Source: Leptolinea sp. UBA5203
Lineage (GTDB): Bacteria; Chloroflexota; Anaerolineae; Anaerolineales; Anaerolineaceae
DNA length: 60,136 bases
Reading direction: 5' to 3'
Assembly: GCA_002412765.1 (NCBI GenBank)
Contig: DHVR01000069.1
Location: 1 to 60,136, forward strand
In this document: positions 17,508 through 26,866 of the stretch, one piece after another
How the letters are laid out: every line of letters starts with the position of its first letter
How positions within the stretch are numbered: the first letter of the stretch is position 1
Translations under genes and position numbers: made by a program
Notes under the pieces: model-generated
What the model was told of the DNA's origin: nothing
Database searches by the model: none
Seen by the model: the letters and a program-made list of their open reading frames with translations, nothing else

Positions 17508-20500
17508 ATGGAGATTAAAAAATCTATTTTCTCACGTGCCTGTCTGCTGATCCTGGTCGCCGCCTGCATGGTTGTAGTGGTAACCGCGATTGTCATCTTC
17601 CAAAGCGGATGGTTGAAACCCAAAACCTCTCAGCCCATTACGGTAAATGAACCCAGTACCAGCGGAGAAACAACTACGATGGAAACTGAATCCACTAAAG
17701 TACCCCTTACCCTAAGTGAAGGGCAAGCCGTACCTCAGGTTTATGAAGTGCTCCCCACCGCCCAGGGCATTCCCCTGGATGAAGAGGAAATACTGGCCAT
17801 CCTGGATCGACTGCCCACCCTTGCACCCGCTTCGGAACAACAGTCGCCGTTCAATCTGGCAGGGGATCCCATCCCGCCGCCTCTGACCGGCGAGACCATT
17901 TCGCAGCCCTTTCCTCCGGAAAGTGAAGCTGGACCAGCCCCCGAAGTGGAGAGCGGTCCACTGCAAGTCTTGCGTTATTCCCCCGAAGGGGAAATCCCGG
18001 TGGCTCCATTTATCAGCATCACTTTTAATCAGCCCATGGTACCCCTCACGACCTTGGAGCAACTCAATCAACTAGACGTCCCGGTACAGGTGGAACCCGC
18101 CATAGAAGGCACCTGGCGCTGGCTGGGGACCAAAACCCTGACTTTCCAGAGTGATTCTGCGCTTTATGACCGTCTGCCCAAAGCCACTGCCTTCACCGTC
18201 ACCATCCCGGCAGGGACACAATCGATGAGCGGCGGAAAGCTGGCAGCCGATGTCACCTTTCAATTCACCACCCCACCCCTGCATATGATCCACTATTATC
18301 CCGAATATGATCCGCAGCCGGCGGACCCCTTGATTTTCATTGAATTCAATCAACGCATCAATGCCGATGCCTTGCTGCCGTATATCAGCTTAACTGCCGG
18401 CAGCAGCAAGTATCCATTAGCCCTGGTTCCAGAAGCCGATTTGGCTGAAAATAAGGCTCTGACATCCTATACGAAGAATGCCCTGGAAGGCCGCTGGCTA
18501 GTGTTTAAATCCAGTAAGCCGCTGCCGTTGGATACCAGCTATGCCGTTACCTTGAAAACCGGCGCACCGTCCGCGGAAGGTCCGCTTTTAACACCCCAGG
18601 ACTTGAGCTTCGGCTTCTCCACCTATGCCCCCCTTAAAATTGACGAGTACGGTTGCTCCTGGTCGGATCAACCCTGTCAGCCGCTTTCTCCGCTCTTTAT
18701 TCGTTTCAACAATCCCCTGGACATAGCCGCATTCGAAGAAGGTATGCTCAGCATCAGCCCGGAATTACCCGGCGTCAATGCCAATGTCTATGGCAATTCC
18801 ATTTCCATTGAAGGTGCCAGCCAGGCCCAAACCACCTACACCGTCACTGTTAGCAAAGATGTGAAAGACATCTTCGGCCAAACCTTGGGACGGGACCAAC
18901 AATTAAAATTCCGCATAGGCAAAGCCACACCCACGTTGGTGGGTCCGGATCGGAATTTCGTCACCCTGGACCCGGCGGCTGGCAATCCTGCTCTCTCGGT
19001 TTACACAATCAACTACACGAAGCTTGACGTGGAGATTTACGCCGTTCAGCCTTCTGATTGGCCGTTGTTTATCACTTATTTACAAAAATATCAGCAAACC
19101 GATACCCCGCCTAAGATCCCTGGAAATCGGGTGTTTAGCGGCAGCCTGCCCGTAGAAGGGAAGGACGACACACTCAATCAGGTTGATGTTAATTTAAAAC
19201 CTTACCTGGACGGGAAGAATGGGCAGTTTATTGTCATCGTTCGACCACCCAGCCAACTATTTAATTCGAACAATCAATGGCAGACCATCCAAACCTGGGT
19301 GCAGATCACCCAGATTGGTCTGGATGCCCTGATGGATCACAGCGAAATGGTCACCTGGACAACCGCTCTGACAAACGGGGCACCCTTGAGCGGCGTGAGT
19401 ATTGAGGCCGGATCCAGCGGCTTGAAAACTACCAGCGATAGCGATGGTCTGGCCCGCTTTGCCATTCCTACAGGCACCACCTATCTGGTTGCCCGCAAGG
19501 GTACAGATACCGCCATTCTACCCAGTTCCATCTACCCCTGGGATAACGCCGGTTGGCAGACCCGCAGCGTTCAGGATGAGCTGCGCTGGTACATTTTTGA
19601 TGACCGTGGCATGTACCGTCCCGGTGAGGAAATTCACGTTAAAGGCTGGCTGCGGCGTATCGGCGGAAAACAGGACGGCGATGTTGGCCTGGTAGGATCC
19701 AACCTTACCCAGATCAGCTACAGCATGCGTGATTCCCAGGGAAATGAAATTCTCACTGGGCAGATCCCGGTAAATGGATTGGGAGGGTTTGATTTCAACA
19801 CCACCTTGCCGGATGCCGTCAACCTGGGCTATACCAACATTGAATTCTATGCCCAGGGAAATTTGCCCAACCTTTATGGATTGACCGGATACCATACCTT
19901 CCAGATACAGGAATTCCGCCGACCGGAGTTTGAGGTCATTGCAAGCAAAAAAAGTGAAGGACCCTTCCTGGCTGGAGAGCAGGCTGTGGTGGCTGTGGAT
20001 GCCAATTACTACGCCGGCGGTGCGCTGCCGGATGCTGAAGTCAATTGGCTGGTCACCACCACGCCCAGTCAGTACAGCCCGCCTAATTGGCCGGATTACA
20101 CCTTCGGCAGTTGGACGCCCTGGTGGACCTTCAGGGATGAATGGGACAACCCTTCTTCCGGTACCATGCTCAATTTTCAAGGCCGAACCAACGCCGCTGG
20201 AACCCATACCTTGACCCTGAATTTCAGTCCGGATTTAAATCACCGGCCGCAGAGCATCAACGCTGAGGCTACGGTGATGGACGTCAACCGCCAGGCATGG
20301 ACCAGTTCCACACAATTGCTGGTGCATCCAGCCTCCCTGTATATTGGTTTGCACTCGGATCGTTATTTTGTGCAGCAAGGGCAGCCGCTGAATATTGATT
20401 TCATTGTTACCGACCTCGACGGCAATCCGGTTGCCGACCGCGTAGTGGAAATTAATGCCGCGCGTATGGAGTGGAAAAATGGCGCCTCCGGTTGGCACGA

Positions 20501-23500
20501 AATAGCCGTAGATGTGCAGACCTGTAAAACTGGTTCCACCAGTGAACCGGGTAAGTGCACTTTTGAAACCCCCATTGGCGGCAGCTATAAAATCACAGCC
20601 ACCATCAGCGATGAGATGGGACGCGTCAATCAAACCCAATTTACCCGTTGGGTCAGCGGTGGAAAGCAGCCCACCTCTCGGAAAGTCGAGCAGGAAGTTG
20701 TCACCCTGATTCCCAATCAGGACACCTACCAGGCTGGGGACACAGCCGAAGTTTTAGTTCAATCTCCCTTCGGACCTGCTCAAGGATTGCTGACCGTCAG
20801 CCGCAGCGGTTTCCTATACACCCAGTCCTTTGAAATCACAGAAGATACTATCACCCTCTCGATACCCATCAAAGAGGCGTACACCCCCAATATCAATATC
20901 CAGGTGGATCTGGTGGGTTCAGCCCCGCGCACGGATGACAGTGGAAACACCCTGAAGGATGTGGAACCTCGCCCTGCGTTTGCCAGCGCCCAGCTCAGTT
21001 TACCGGTGCCACCCTTAAAACGAACCTTAGGAGTTCAGGCAGTCCCCCAAGAGATGGAACTCCAGCCCGGTGAAGAAACCGAGGTGGAGATCACCCTGCT
21101 GGATGCCAGCGGTGAACCGGTGGCCAACGCTGAGGTTACGCTGTGGGTGGTGGATGAAGCCGTGCTGGCTTTAAGTAACTACCAAACCAGCGATCCATTA
21201 GATTTCTTCTACAGTGCCCGTTCTGCGGATGTCAGCAGTATTTACAGCCGCTCCAATATTATCCTGGTGGATCCGCTCAGTCTGGCAGCCGCCAACCAAG
21301 AGCGCGAAACTGCCAAGGGTCTAAATGACCTGGGTATGATGCCCATGGCAGCACCCATGGCCACCATGGCCCTGCAAGAATCCGCCATGGATACGGCATT
21401 CGCCCCAGCTGCTGAAGCAGGTGCCGCCAACAGCCCCATTGCCGTGCGAAGTGATTTCAATCCCCTGGCGAACTTCAGTCCGGTCGTGAAAACGGATGCT
21501 ACCGGTAAAGCCACAGTCACCATCCGCGTTCCGGATAACCTCACCCGTTATCGGGTCACGGCTATTGCGGTGGATGGTTCCGGCGCCCGTTTTGGCACCG
21601 CGGAATCCACCGTCACTGCCCGCCTGCCTCTGATGGTGCGGCCTTCTGCTCCGCGCTTCCTCAACTTTGGCGATGAATTCGAATTGCCCGTTGTCCTGCA
21701 AAATCAAACAGACGAAGACATGACTGTCGATGTAGCCATACGAACCAGTAACATCATACTGACTGGCAACCAGGGCATGCGGGTCACAGTTCCCGCCCGC
21801 AACCGCATCGAAGTCCGTTTCCCCGCTAAAGCCGATATGGCCGGTACAGCCAGCTTCCAGGTGGCCGCGGTTTCCGGAATCTACACGGATGCAGCCTTTA
21901 TTGACCTGCCAGTATACACTCCCGCCACAACAGAAGCTTTTGCCACCTATGGTGTCATCGACAGCGGCAGTGTCTTCCAGCCGCTGGCCAGACCGAAGGA
22001 TGTCTTCCCGCAATACGGCGGATTGGAAATCAGCACCTCCTCCACCGCCCTCCAGGCACTGACGGACGCAGTTCTTTACCTTACCTCCTATCCATACGAT
22101 TGTTCGGAGCAAATCGCCTCCCGTGTGCTGGGGATTGCCGCCCTGCGCGATGTGCTGACTGCCTTCGAAGCCGATGAACTGCCCAGCCCAGCGGAGATGG
22201 AAGCCTCTGTCCAAAGAGATATTAAGCGGCTGCAAGGCATGCAAAATTATGACGGTGGTTTCCCCACCTGGCAGCGCGGCAAGGAATCCATCCCCTTCAA
22301 TACCATCCATGTGGCTCACGCCCTGCAGCGTGCAGAAATGAAAGGCTATGTGGTGCCGGAGGATATGCAGCAGTCCCTGTTAAATTACCTGGTCAATATT
22401 GAATCCTATTACCCCTATTGGTATGGGGATCAAACCCGCATGACCCTCTCCTCCTATGCCCTTTACGTCCGGGCTTTGATGGAAGATGTGGACGTCTTCA
22501 AGACCGAACAACTGATTGACCAATACGGATTGGAATCCTTCAATCTCTCTGCGGTGGGCTGGTTGTGGCAGGTGCTGGCACAGGCTGACAGCCCATCCGG
22601 AAAACTGGATGAAATTCGAACCCTGGTTGCCAATCGTGTGGTTGAAACGCCTTCCGCGGCTAATTTCACCACCAACTATGATGAGCAGTCCTATCTGCTG
22701 CTGGATTCAGACCGCCGCACGGACGCCATCCTGCTGGACACCATGATTCTGGATATGCCGGACAGCGACCTGATCCCCAAGCTGGTCAATGGTTTGTTGG
22801 CTCACCGGGTGGAAGGTAAATGGGGCAACACCCAGGAGAATGTCTTTGTCCTGCTGGCGTTGGATCACTACTTTAATACCTATGAAAACCAAACCCCCGA
22901 TTTTGTAGCCAGAATCTGGCTGGGCGATGCCTACGCCGGCAGCAACACCTTCAGCGGACGGACAACCGAGATTAAAGAAACCAAGATTCCGATGGAATAT
23001 TTAGTTTCCGGTGAAGCGCTTCAAAACCTGATTATCAACAAGGAAGGCAGCGGACGTCTGTATTACCGCATGGGTTTGCGGTACGCCCCCAGCAATCTGC
23101 AATTGGACCCGCTGGACATGGGTTTTGTGGTGGAACGCTATTACGAAGGCGTGAACAATCCTGAAGATGTGACCCAGGATAGTGATGGTGTCTGGCACAT
23201 CAAAGCCGGTGCCGAGGTAAGGGTCAAGCTAAGTATGACGGCAGATAACCGCCGCTACCATGTTGCTTTGGCAGACCCCCTGCCAGCCGGTTTGGAGATT
23301 GTCAATCCGGATCTGGCCGTTTCCAGCACCAGCGCACAAACGGCTGAGGAACCCAGCAATCGGTATTGGTGGTGGGGACCCTGGTATGAACATCAAAACA
23401 TGCGTGATGAACGCGCGGAGGCATTCACCAGTCTGCTGTGGGAAGGTACCTATCAGTACAGCTATCTGGCCAGAGCCACAACCCCAGGACGGTTCGTCGT

Positions 23501-23579
23501 CCCTCCTGCAAAAGCAGAGGAGATGTACACACCGGAAGTGTTTGGACGCAGCGCAAGTGATATCGTGATTGTGGAGTGA
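17508..23579 (+). CDS. Thioester alpha-2-macroglobulin family protein
   Basis: A 2023-aa bacterial alpha-2-macroglobulin, a protease-trapping protein. The start at 17508 is chosen because GGAGGG lies 7 nt upstream; an in-frame ATG at 17493 overlaps that site. A single N-terminal membrane helix (about 8-30) anchors it, with no lipobox in the usual place. Ig-like modules begin near 151, 259 and 374, each with an (I/L)F(I/N)xFNxP/R strand. An MG2-like domain contains DDRGMYRPGEEIHVKGW (about 700). A Met/Ala-rich bait-like stretch covers about 1260-1315 and the A2M domain follows (VPDNLTRYRVTAIAVDG). The thioester motif CSEQ is intact at residues 1532-1535 (YPYDCSEQ), so covalent capture is possible. 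The usual partner gene pbpC is not adjacent. Confidence 0.92.
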   Translation: MEIKKSIFSRACLLILVAACMVVVVTAIVIFQSGWLKPKTSQPITVNEPSTSGETTTMETESTKVPLTLSEGQAVPQVYEVLPTAQGIPLDEEEILAILDRLPTLAPASEQQSPFNLAGDPIPPPLTGETISQPFPPESEAGPAPEVESGPLQVLRYSPEGEIPVAPFISITFNQPMVPLTTLEQLNQLDVPVQVEPAIEGTWRWLGTKTLTFQSDSALYDRLPKATAFTVTIPAGTQSMSGGKLAADVTFQFTTPPLHMIHYYPEYDPQPADPLIFIEFNQRINADALLPYISLTAGSSKYPLALVPEADLAENKALTSYTKNALEGRWLVFKSSKPLPLDTSYAVTLKTGAPSAEGPLLTPQDLSFGFSTYAPLKIDEYGCSWSDQPCQPLSPLFIRFNNPLDIAAFEEGMLSISPELPGVNANVYGNSISIEGASQAQTTYTVTVSKDVKDIFGQTLGRDQQLKFRIGKATPTLVGPDRNFVTLDPAAGNPALSVYTINYTKLDVEIYAVQPSDWPLFITYLQKYQQTDTPPKIPGNRVFSGSLPVEGKDDTLNQVDVNLKPYLDGKNGQFIVIVRPPSQLFNSNNQWQTIQTWVQITQIGLDALMDHSEMVTWTTALTNGAPLSGVSIEAGSSGLKTTSDSDGLARFAIPTGTTYLVARKGTDTAILPSSIYPWDNAGWQTRSVQDELRWYIFDDRGMYRPGEEIHVKGWLRRIGGKQDGDVGLVGSNLTQISYSMRDSQGNEILTGQIPVNGLGGFDFNTTLPDAVNLGYTNIEFYAQGNLPNLYGLTGYHTFQIQEFRRPEFEVIASKKSEGPFLAGEQAVVAVDANYYAGGALPDAEVNWLVTTTPSQYSPPNWPDYTFGSWTPWWTFRDEWDNPSSGTMLNFQGRTNAAGTHTLTLNFSPDLNHRPQSINAEATVMDVNRQAWTSSTQLLVHPASLYIGLHSDRYFVQQGQPLNIDFIVTDLDGNPVADRVVEINAARMEWKNGASGWHEIAVDVQTCKTGSTSEPGKCTFETPIGGSYKITATISDEMGRVNQTQFTRWVSGGKQPTSRKVEQEVVTLIPNQDTYQAGDTAEVLVQSPFGPAQGLLTVSRSGFLYTQSFEITEDTITLSIPIKEAYTPNINIQVDLVGSAPRTDDSGNTLKDVEPRPAFASAQLSLPVPPLKRTLGVQAVPQEMELQPGEETEVEITLLDASGEPVANAEVTLWVVDEAVLALSNYQTSDPLDFFYSARSADVSSIYSRSNIILVDPLSLAAANQERETAKGLNDLGMMPMAAPMATMALQESAMDTAFAPAAEAGAANSPIAVRSDFNPLANFSPVVKTDATGKATVTIRVPDNLTRYRVTAIAVDGSGARFGTAESTVTARLPLMVRPSAPRFLNFGDEFELPVVLQNQTDEDMTVDVAIRTSNIILTGNQGMRVTVPARNRIEVRFPAKADMAGTASFQVAAVSGIYTDAAFIDLPVYTPATTEAFATYGVIDSGSVFQPLARPKDVFPQYGGLEISTSSTALQALTDAVLYLTSYPYDCSEQIASRVLGIAALRDVLTAFEADELPSPAEMEASVQRDIKRLQGMQNYDGGFPTWQRGKESIPFNTIHVAHALQRAEMKGYVVPEDMQQSLLNYLVNIESYYPYWYGDQTRMTLSSYALYVRALMEDVDVFKTEQLIDQYGLESFNLSAVGWLWQVLAQADSPSGKLDEIRTLVANRVVETPSAANFTTNYDEQSYLLLDSDRRTDAILLDTMILDMPDSDLIPKLVNGLLAHRVEGKWGNTQENVFVLLALDHYFNTYENQTPDFVARIWLGDAYAGSNTFSGRTTEIKETKIPMEYLVSGEALQNLIINKEGSGRLYYRMGLRYAPSNLQLDPLDMGFVVERYYEGVNNPEDVTQDSDGVWHIKAGAEVRVKLSMTADNRRYHVALADPLPAGLEIVNPDLAVSSTSAQTAEEPSNRYWWWGPWYEHQNMRDERAEAFTSLLWEGTYQYSYLARATTPGRFVVPPAKAEEMYTPEVFGRSASDIVIVE

Positions 23580-23674
23580 GCCATACCAGTGACAAAAAAA
23601 GTGGTCGTCCAAAAAGATAATTTAAGAATTTGACACCACAGTATATGATTTAAAGAATGATTATATTTGTACCC

Positions 23675-23725
23675 GTAGGGGCGACCGGTGGTTACTGAGC
23701 CTGTCGAAGTACCGGTCGCCCCTAC
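23675..23725. repeat. Split GGGGCGACCGG palindrome
   Basis: GTAGGGGCGACCGGT (from 23675) and ACCGGTCGCCCCTAC (to 23725) are perfect inverted arms around a 21-base centre containing CTGAGCCTGTCGAAG. Same family as 41872-41899 and 2823-2843. Confidence 0.85.
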
Positions 23726-23760
23726 TTTTTGGACAATCTGATTTATTTTGTTGGGTCACT

Positions 23761-24387
23761 TTACCATTGGTCCAAATGCATCTTTTCCTGCAAATTAATC
23801 TGCACCTGTTTGGCACTGCGCGCATCGTCGGCCGGATATCCCAAAGCCAGAAAACACGGAATTTCATAGGCAGCAGGAATATTAAGCAGCTCCTTAAGCT
23901 TTTCTCGTTCATCCTCCATGGGGATACGCACGACCCCAAAAACACCCACGTCCGCAGCGGCGATCAGAATATTCTCAATGCACATCCAAATGGAGGCAAA
24001 GGCATTTAAATCCGAGAGCGTTTTCGGGGATAATAAAGGTGACGGCTGATTGAAACACGGCAGAATCAAACAAGCCGCCTGTGCCAACATGGCATACTGC
24101 TTGGGAATCGCATCCAAATACATGGCCCGCTGATCCTCATCCTTCAATCCCCAGCGGTCAATGATATCCAAGGCTCCTTTTTCGCCCACCGGATGCAGCA
24201 ATTGATCCAACAAGGCAATCCTTTTTTGCCGATCCTGCAACAAAATAAATTCCCATTCGCGCATATGATTATTCGAGGGCGCTTTTAACCCTGCTTGTAA
24301 TAAAGTTTCCAGAATATCTACTGGGATTACTTGGTCTTGAAAATCACGAATGGTTTTGCGCGCATGGATCGCTTTAATGGTTTCCAT
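23761..24387 (-). CDS. Nitroreductase family FMN-dependent oxidoreductase
   Basis: A 208-aa nitroreductase-fold protein. The N-terminal FMN-phosphate motif appears as IHARKTIRDFQ, followed by LETLLQAGLKAPSNNHMREWEF, which contains the APSNxNxxxW-type signature of the family. The C-terminal part has VFGVVRIP and IPCFLALGYPAD, the usual second FMN-contact region. The ATG is preceded by GGAGGG. It stands alone between a repeat and the toxin locus. The electron acceptor is unknown; it may act on flavins, quinones or nitro-compounds. Confidence 0.88.
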   Translation of the reverse strand: METIKAIHARKTIRDFQDQVIPVDILETLLQAGLKAPSNNHMREWEFILLQDRQKRIALLDQLLHPVGEKGALDIIDRWGLKDEDQRAMYLDAIPKQYAMLAQAACLILPCFNQPSPLLSPKTLSDLNAFASIWMCIENILIAAADVGVFGVVRIPMEDEREKLKELLNIPAAYEIPCFLALGYPADDARSAKQVQINLQEKMHLDQW

Positions 24388-24596
24388 TTATATCCCTCCA
24401 AATTCGACTTAATCATCCAATTAAATATAGTGCATGATTTGCAACCAGTCAAACATAAATCATTCCAGAAACTCTCTTCCAGATGGGGAGAATTGCCTAA
24501 AAATGGATCATCCATAATCCATTACAGGAAAAGTCGTTGGCAAAAAATTTGCTACTTTGTTATGAATGTTAACTGAAATGAACAACCTTCTAAACG

Positions 24597-24769
24597 GGCA
24601 GGTTCCCGCATTCCACGGTAATGCTGATGCTGCCCAGCGGAATGATTTGTTCATACACCGATGCTTCGGCCGTTTCCCAAATCCACCAGGATTGAGTGAT
24701 GCTCACGGAGGGTGGGGCGTTATCCACAATCACGTTCACCTGCTGAGTGGTACTATTCCCGGCTTCATC
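24597..24769 (-). pseudogene. Remnant of the toxin's Ig-like region
   Basis: The DNA at 24597-24769 is nearly identical to 29241-29412 inside the large toxin gene and encodes the same DEAGNSTTQQ to SITVECGNLP stretch. Outside these limits the similarity stops on both sides, so it is a truncated copy with no start of its own. The flanking parts of 24388-24910 hold no other gene. Confidence 0.85.
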
Positions 24770-24851
24770 TACTATCCCTATTCCCATTTGAAAGATTATT
24801 CCTACACCCAGTATATCCGACACCTGCGCAAAGCGTGAATGGACATACAAG

Positions 24852-24880
24852 CAAAAACCGCCGGACGTCCGACGGTTGGT
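24852..24880 (-). terminator. Terminator after the YezG-like immunity gene
   Basis: On the minus strand CCGTCGGA and TCCGGCGG pair (one G-U) and are followed by TTTTTGCTT, about 35 nt after the stop of the immunity gene. Confidence 0.75.
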
Positions 24881-24910
24881 TCTTGCTTATTGGTTGCATG
24901 GTACCTGCTA

Positions 24911-25369
24911 TCACGCGCAGGATTCACTGGTCTTTTTCACTTCTTCAAACCATTCATTGGCTACGTGATCCGCTATCTTATCTGGAACATTTGTATAAAT
25001 CAACTCATAGGAATAATCCGCTTTGAATTTTCGAGTTTTCACATCATAGATCATTTTCATCTCTGTTGGCATTTCTCGTTTATGTTCATCACACAATTTA
25101 ATCATTGTTTTTATATCATCAATGATTATACTAAATACTTGTTTTTGCCTTTCGGGAGACACATCATATTGAATTGAACCAACATCATTGAGTTTGTGTC
25201 TTTCTACCAATTTCCCATTAATAGAATAGAAATAGGAAGGTGCAATCATACCTGATTCATATGAGCAATAAATATAAATCTTATCCGCCACACCATTCAC
25301 ATATTCTAAACAAATTGATACCATATCAGCTTGTATTTCACTGAAATAATCTTCAAACACTTTTGCCAT
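24911..25369 (-). CDS. YezG-like (DUF600) immunity protein
   Basis: A 152-aa acidic cytosolic protein with no signal. It resembles the YezG/DUF600 immunity family: an N-terminal helix (VFEDYFSEIQADMV), two strands with IYIYCSYESG, a central YDVSPERQKQVFSIIIDDIK helix, and near the end the characteristic RKFKADYSYE segment. In Bacillus the relative YezG neutralises the nuclease toxin YeeF. Here the gene follows directly after a non-specific-nuclease toxin tip: the AGGAGG of this gene overlaps the upstream stop codon. That tight coupling is typical of toxin-immunity pairs. The region is AT-rich compared with the toxin core, which fits horizontal exchange of the module. Confidence 0.7.
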   Translation of the reverse strand: MAKVFEDYFSEIQADMVSICLEYVNGVADKIYIYCSYESGMIAPSYFYSINGKLVERHKLNDVGSIQYDVSPERQKQVFSIIIDDIKTMIKLCDEHKREMPTEMKMIYDVKTRKFKADYSYELIYTNVPDKIADHVANEWFEEVKKTSESCA

Positions 25370-25377
25370 TTTGCCTC

Positions 25378-26055
25378 CTAATTTGGAATTGTTTGGGTAA
25401 CAAATTTACCATCAATAGTATATTCTACAAGAAATTCCGATGGTCTTAATCCATCAGCACCATACTTTATTTCAACATTTACAGCAACTTGTTTACCTTC
25501 TTCAAGCGCTCTTGCCCATTCATTCTCAATCAATTTATATTTACTCAAATTTACATTCTCTAGCTGCGACACTAGATTGTCAAGTTCAGGTGAACCGCCA
25601 AATCTGTCTCCTGCTATGTGCCCTGCATGGTCCTGCCCAGCTACTTTTCCGGGTGTGTCTGGATTGTGCACTAAACGGGTATCTCTGGTAGTAAATTGTA
25701 AATTATCTGTTTCAAATGAATTTAGTCTACCCATATCATCAGTTTTATAGATATAGTCAAATTCACCGGCATTATAAGTTACATCTGGTTTTAATCCAAC
25801 AACTTTTCCTTTGCTATCTGTTATTAAATGAGAACCATCTGTAAGAATTTTCGCAACTTCATCCGCACTCTTCAGTGCATCATCACTGCCCTCCATTGCA
25901 GTCTTCAACATACCCTCATCCAGACCCTTCACCATTTGAATGGCTGCATCCCCTTGTTTTGCCAATTGCTCAACAGCTTCCGGCCCGGCTTCAAAAGCAG
26001 CTCCCAAGGCTTTTGGATTTTCTACCAGGGCATCCAATAATTCACTGTTCTTCAT
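25378..26055 (-). CDS. Spare toxin cassette: DNA/RNA non-specific endonuclease tip
   Basis: A 225-aa protein with no signal or membrane part. Residues 1-75 are homologous to the pretoxin core of the large toxin (compare ENPKALGAAFEAGPEAVEQL with NNPKLLKAAIESSEHAEELL). From about 90 on it is a DNA/RNA non-specific endonuclease domain: DHAGHIAGDRFGG (catalytic His candidate His146), LDNLVSQLENVN for metal binding, and KLIENEWARALEEGKQV followed by VEYTIDGK. Its ATG overlaps the stop of the upstream core fragment (TAATG). Without its own delivery region it looks like an orphan tip that can replace the tip of the full-length toxin by recombination. The YezG-like gene is its probable immunity partner. 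Confidence 0.8.
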   Translation of the reverse strand: MKNSELLDALVENPKALGAAFEAGPEAVEQLAKQGDAAIQMVKGLDEGMLKTAMEGSDDALKSADEVAKILTDGSHLITDSKGKVVGLKPDVTYNAGEFDYIYKTDDMGRLNSFETDNLQFTTRDTRLVHNPDTPGKVAGQDHAGHIAGDRFGGSPELDNLVSQLENVNLSKYKLIENEWARALEEGKQVAVNVEIKYGADGLRPSEFLVEYTIDGKFVTQTIPN

Positions 26056-26378
26056 TAATATTTTTGCTGTATCAGCAAAACACCCATCTCATCCGGGTTT
26101 TTGATGACCTGCTTGATTGCATTCAGCAAAACATCCCTTGCCGGACCAGATGGAATCATAGCGCTGAATGCTTTCAATGTAGCTACCGCTGTATCGCCAA
26201 ATATACCGGCATCCAATGGGGAGTCCATTGCCAGGCCGATGACACTCAGGGTGAAATTCAATTCATCCATTTCACCGGTCATAAATTTGTTTAGTAATTT
26301 TGTTACAAAGTAAAAGTTAATTTCTACGTAGCTCGAAGTAAGCCTTTTCATCCATTTCTGTTTAAATACAAAACACAA
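26055..26378 (-). pseudogene. Core fragment upstream of the spare tip
   Basis: A 107-aa frame whose middle (FMTGEMDELNFTLSVIGLAM to RDVLLNAIKQ) copies the pretoxin core of the large toxin (YTTGEMDELDFTLSLIGLGM to REVLLDAVKL). The homology breaks at its start, which lies inside a hairpin, and at its end, where GVLLIQQKY replaces about eleven residues of the core and a stop occurs. The following frame resumes the core homology, so this is a decayed 5' part of the same cassette. It could still be translated and coupled to the tip. Confidence 0.75.
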
Positions 26379-26409
26379 TACTGATTGATATCAGTATTGT
26401 GTTTTGTAT
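26366..26409 (-). terminator. Perfect 19-bp hairpin between the two toxin modules
   Basis: ATACAAAACACAATACTGA and its exact complement flank a 6-base loop. It lies 25 nt after the SUKH immunity gene and at the edge of the core fragment. It probably ends the main toxin transcript, though the T run is part of the stem; a recombination role is possible. Confidence 0.65.
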
Positions 26410-26434
26410 AGCGATTTTATATTTTCCTATTATT

Positions 26435-26854
26435 TCACAATAATAATTCTAAAGCGGGCAAAATCATTTCCGAAAAATTTGTATATGTTTTAAGTAAAGT
26501 AGCTGATGGTTTACTCAACTCACAAAACATTTTTCCTTTTTTATCAAAGCAATACCAGGTCATATCTGAATCTGCAAAAAATATATACTGCAAATTTTCT
26601 TCAACTTCATGCCATTCGCTGTTTAATTTGTAAATATTGATATTATCTAAATCATTAATAGAATATACAACCAAACCATCAAAATCCATTCCATTCACTA
26701 TTTTGACAAAATCAATATATTCTTTGGCTTCTATTCCATTTTCAGCAGCCCATTTTTTAAATGTTTCAATTTGTTTATCGGTTGCAGGATTCATAATTGA
26801 TTCATTGAATTGATTGGCAACTTTTTCAACCCGAAGTAATATTTCCTTCATCAT
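26435..26854 (-). CDS. SMI1/KNR4 (SUKH)-like immunity protein
   Basis: A 139-aa cytosolic protein of the SUKH immunity superfamily type. Visible features are the N-terminal PATDKQIETFKKW helix, YIDFVKIVNGMDFDGL (the NG motif with hydrophobic surround), a beta segment YSINDLDNINIY, and YIFFADSDMTWYCFD, which matches the strand region of these proteins. The gene begins 12 nt after the stop of the large toxin, with AGGAGG before its two adjacent ATGs. Position and family both point to protection against the HNH-type tip of that toxin. SUKH members commonly pair with nuclease toxins. Confidence 0.75.
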   Translation of the reverse strand: MMKEILLRVEKVANQFNESIMNPATDKQIETFKKWAAENGIEAKEYIDFVKIVNGMDFDGLVVYSINDLDNINIYKLNSEWHEVEENLQYIFFADSDMTWYCFDKKGKMFCELSKPSATLLKTYTNFSEMILPALELLL

Positions 26855-26866
26855 TTCCTCCTTTGA

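Noticed and set aside
21321..22319. 332-aa minus-strand frame
   Set aside because: It lies wholly inside the alpha-2-macroglobulin gene and has a Gly/His-rich shadow composition.
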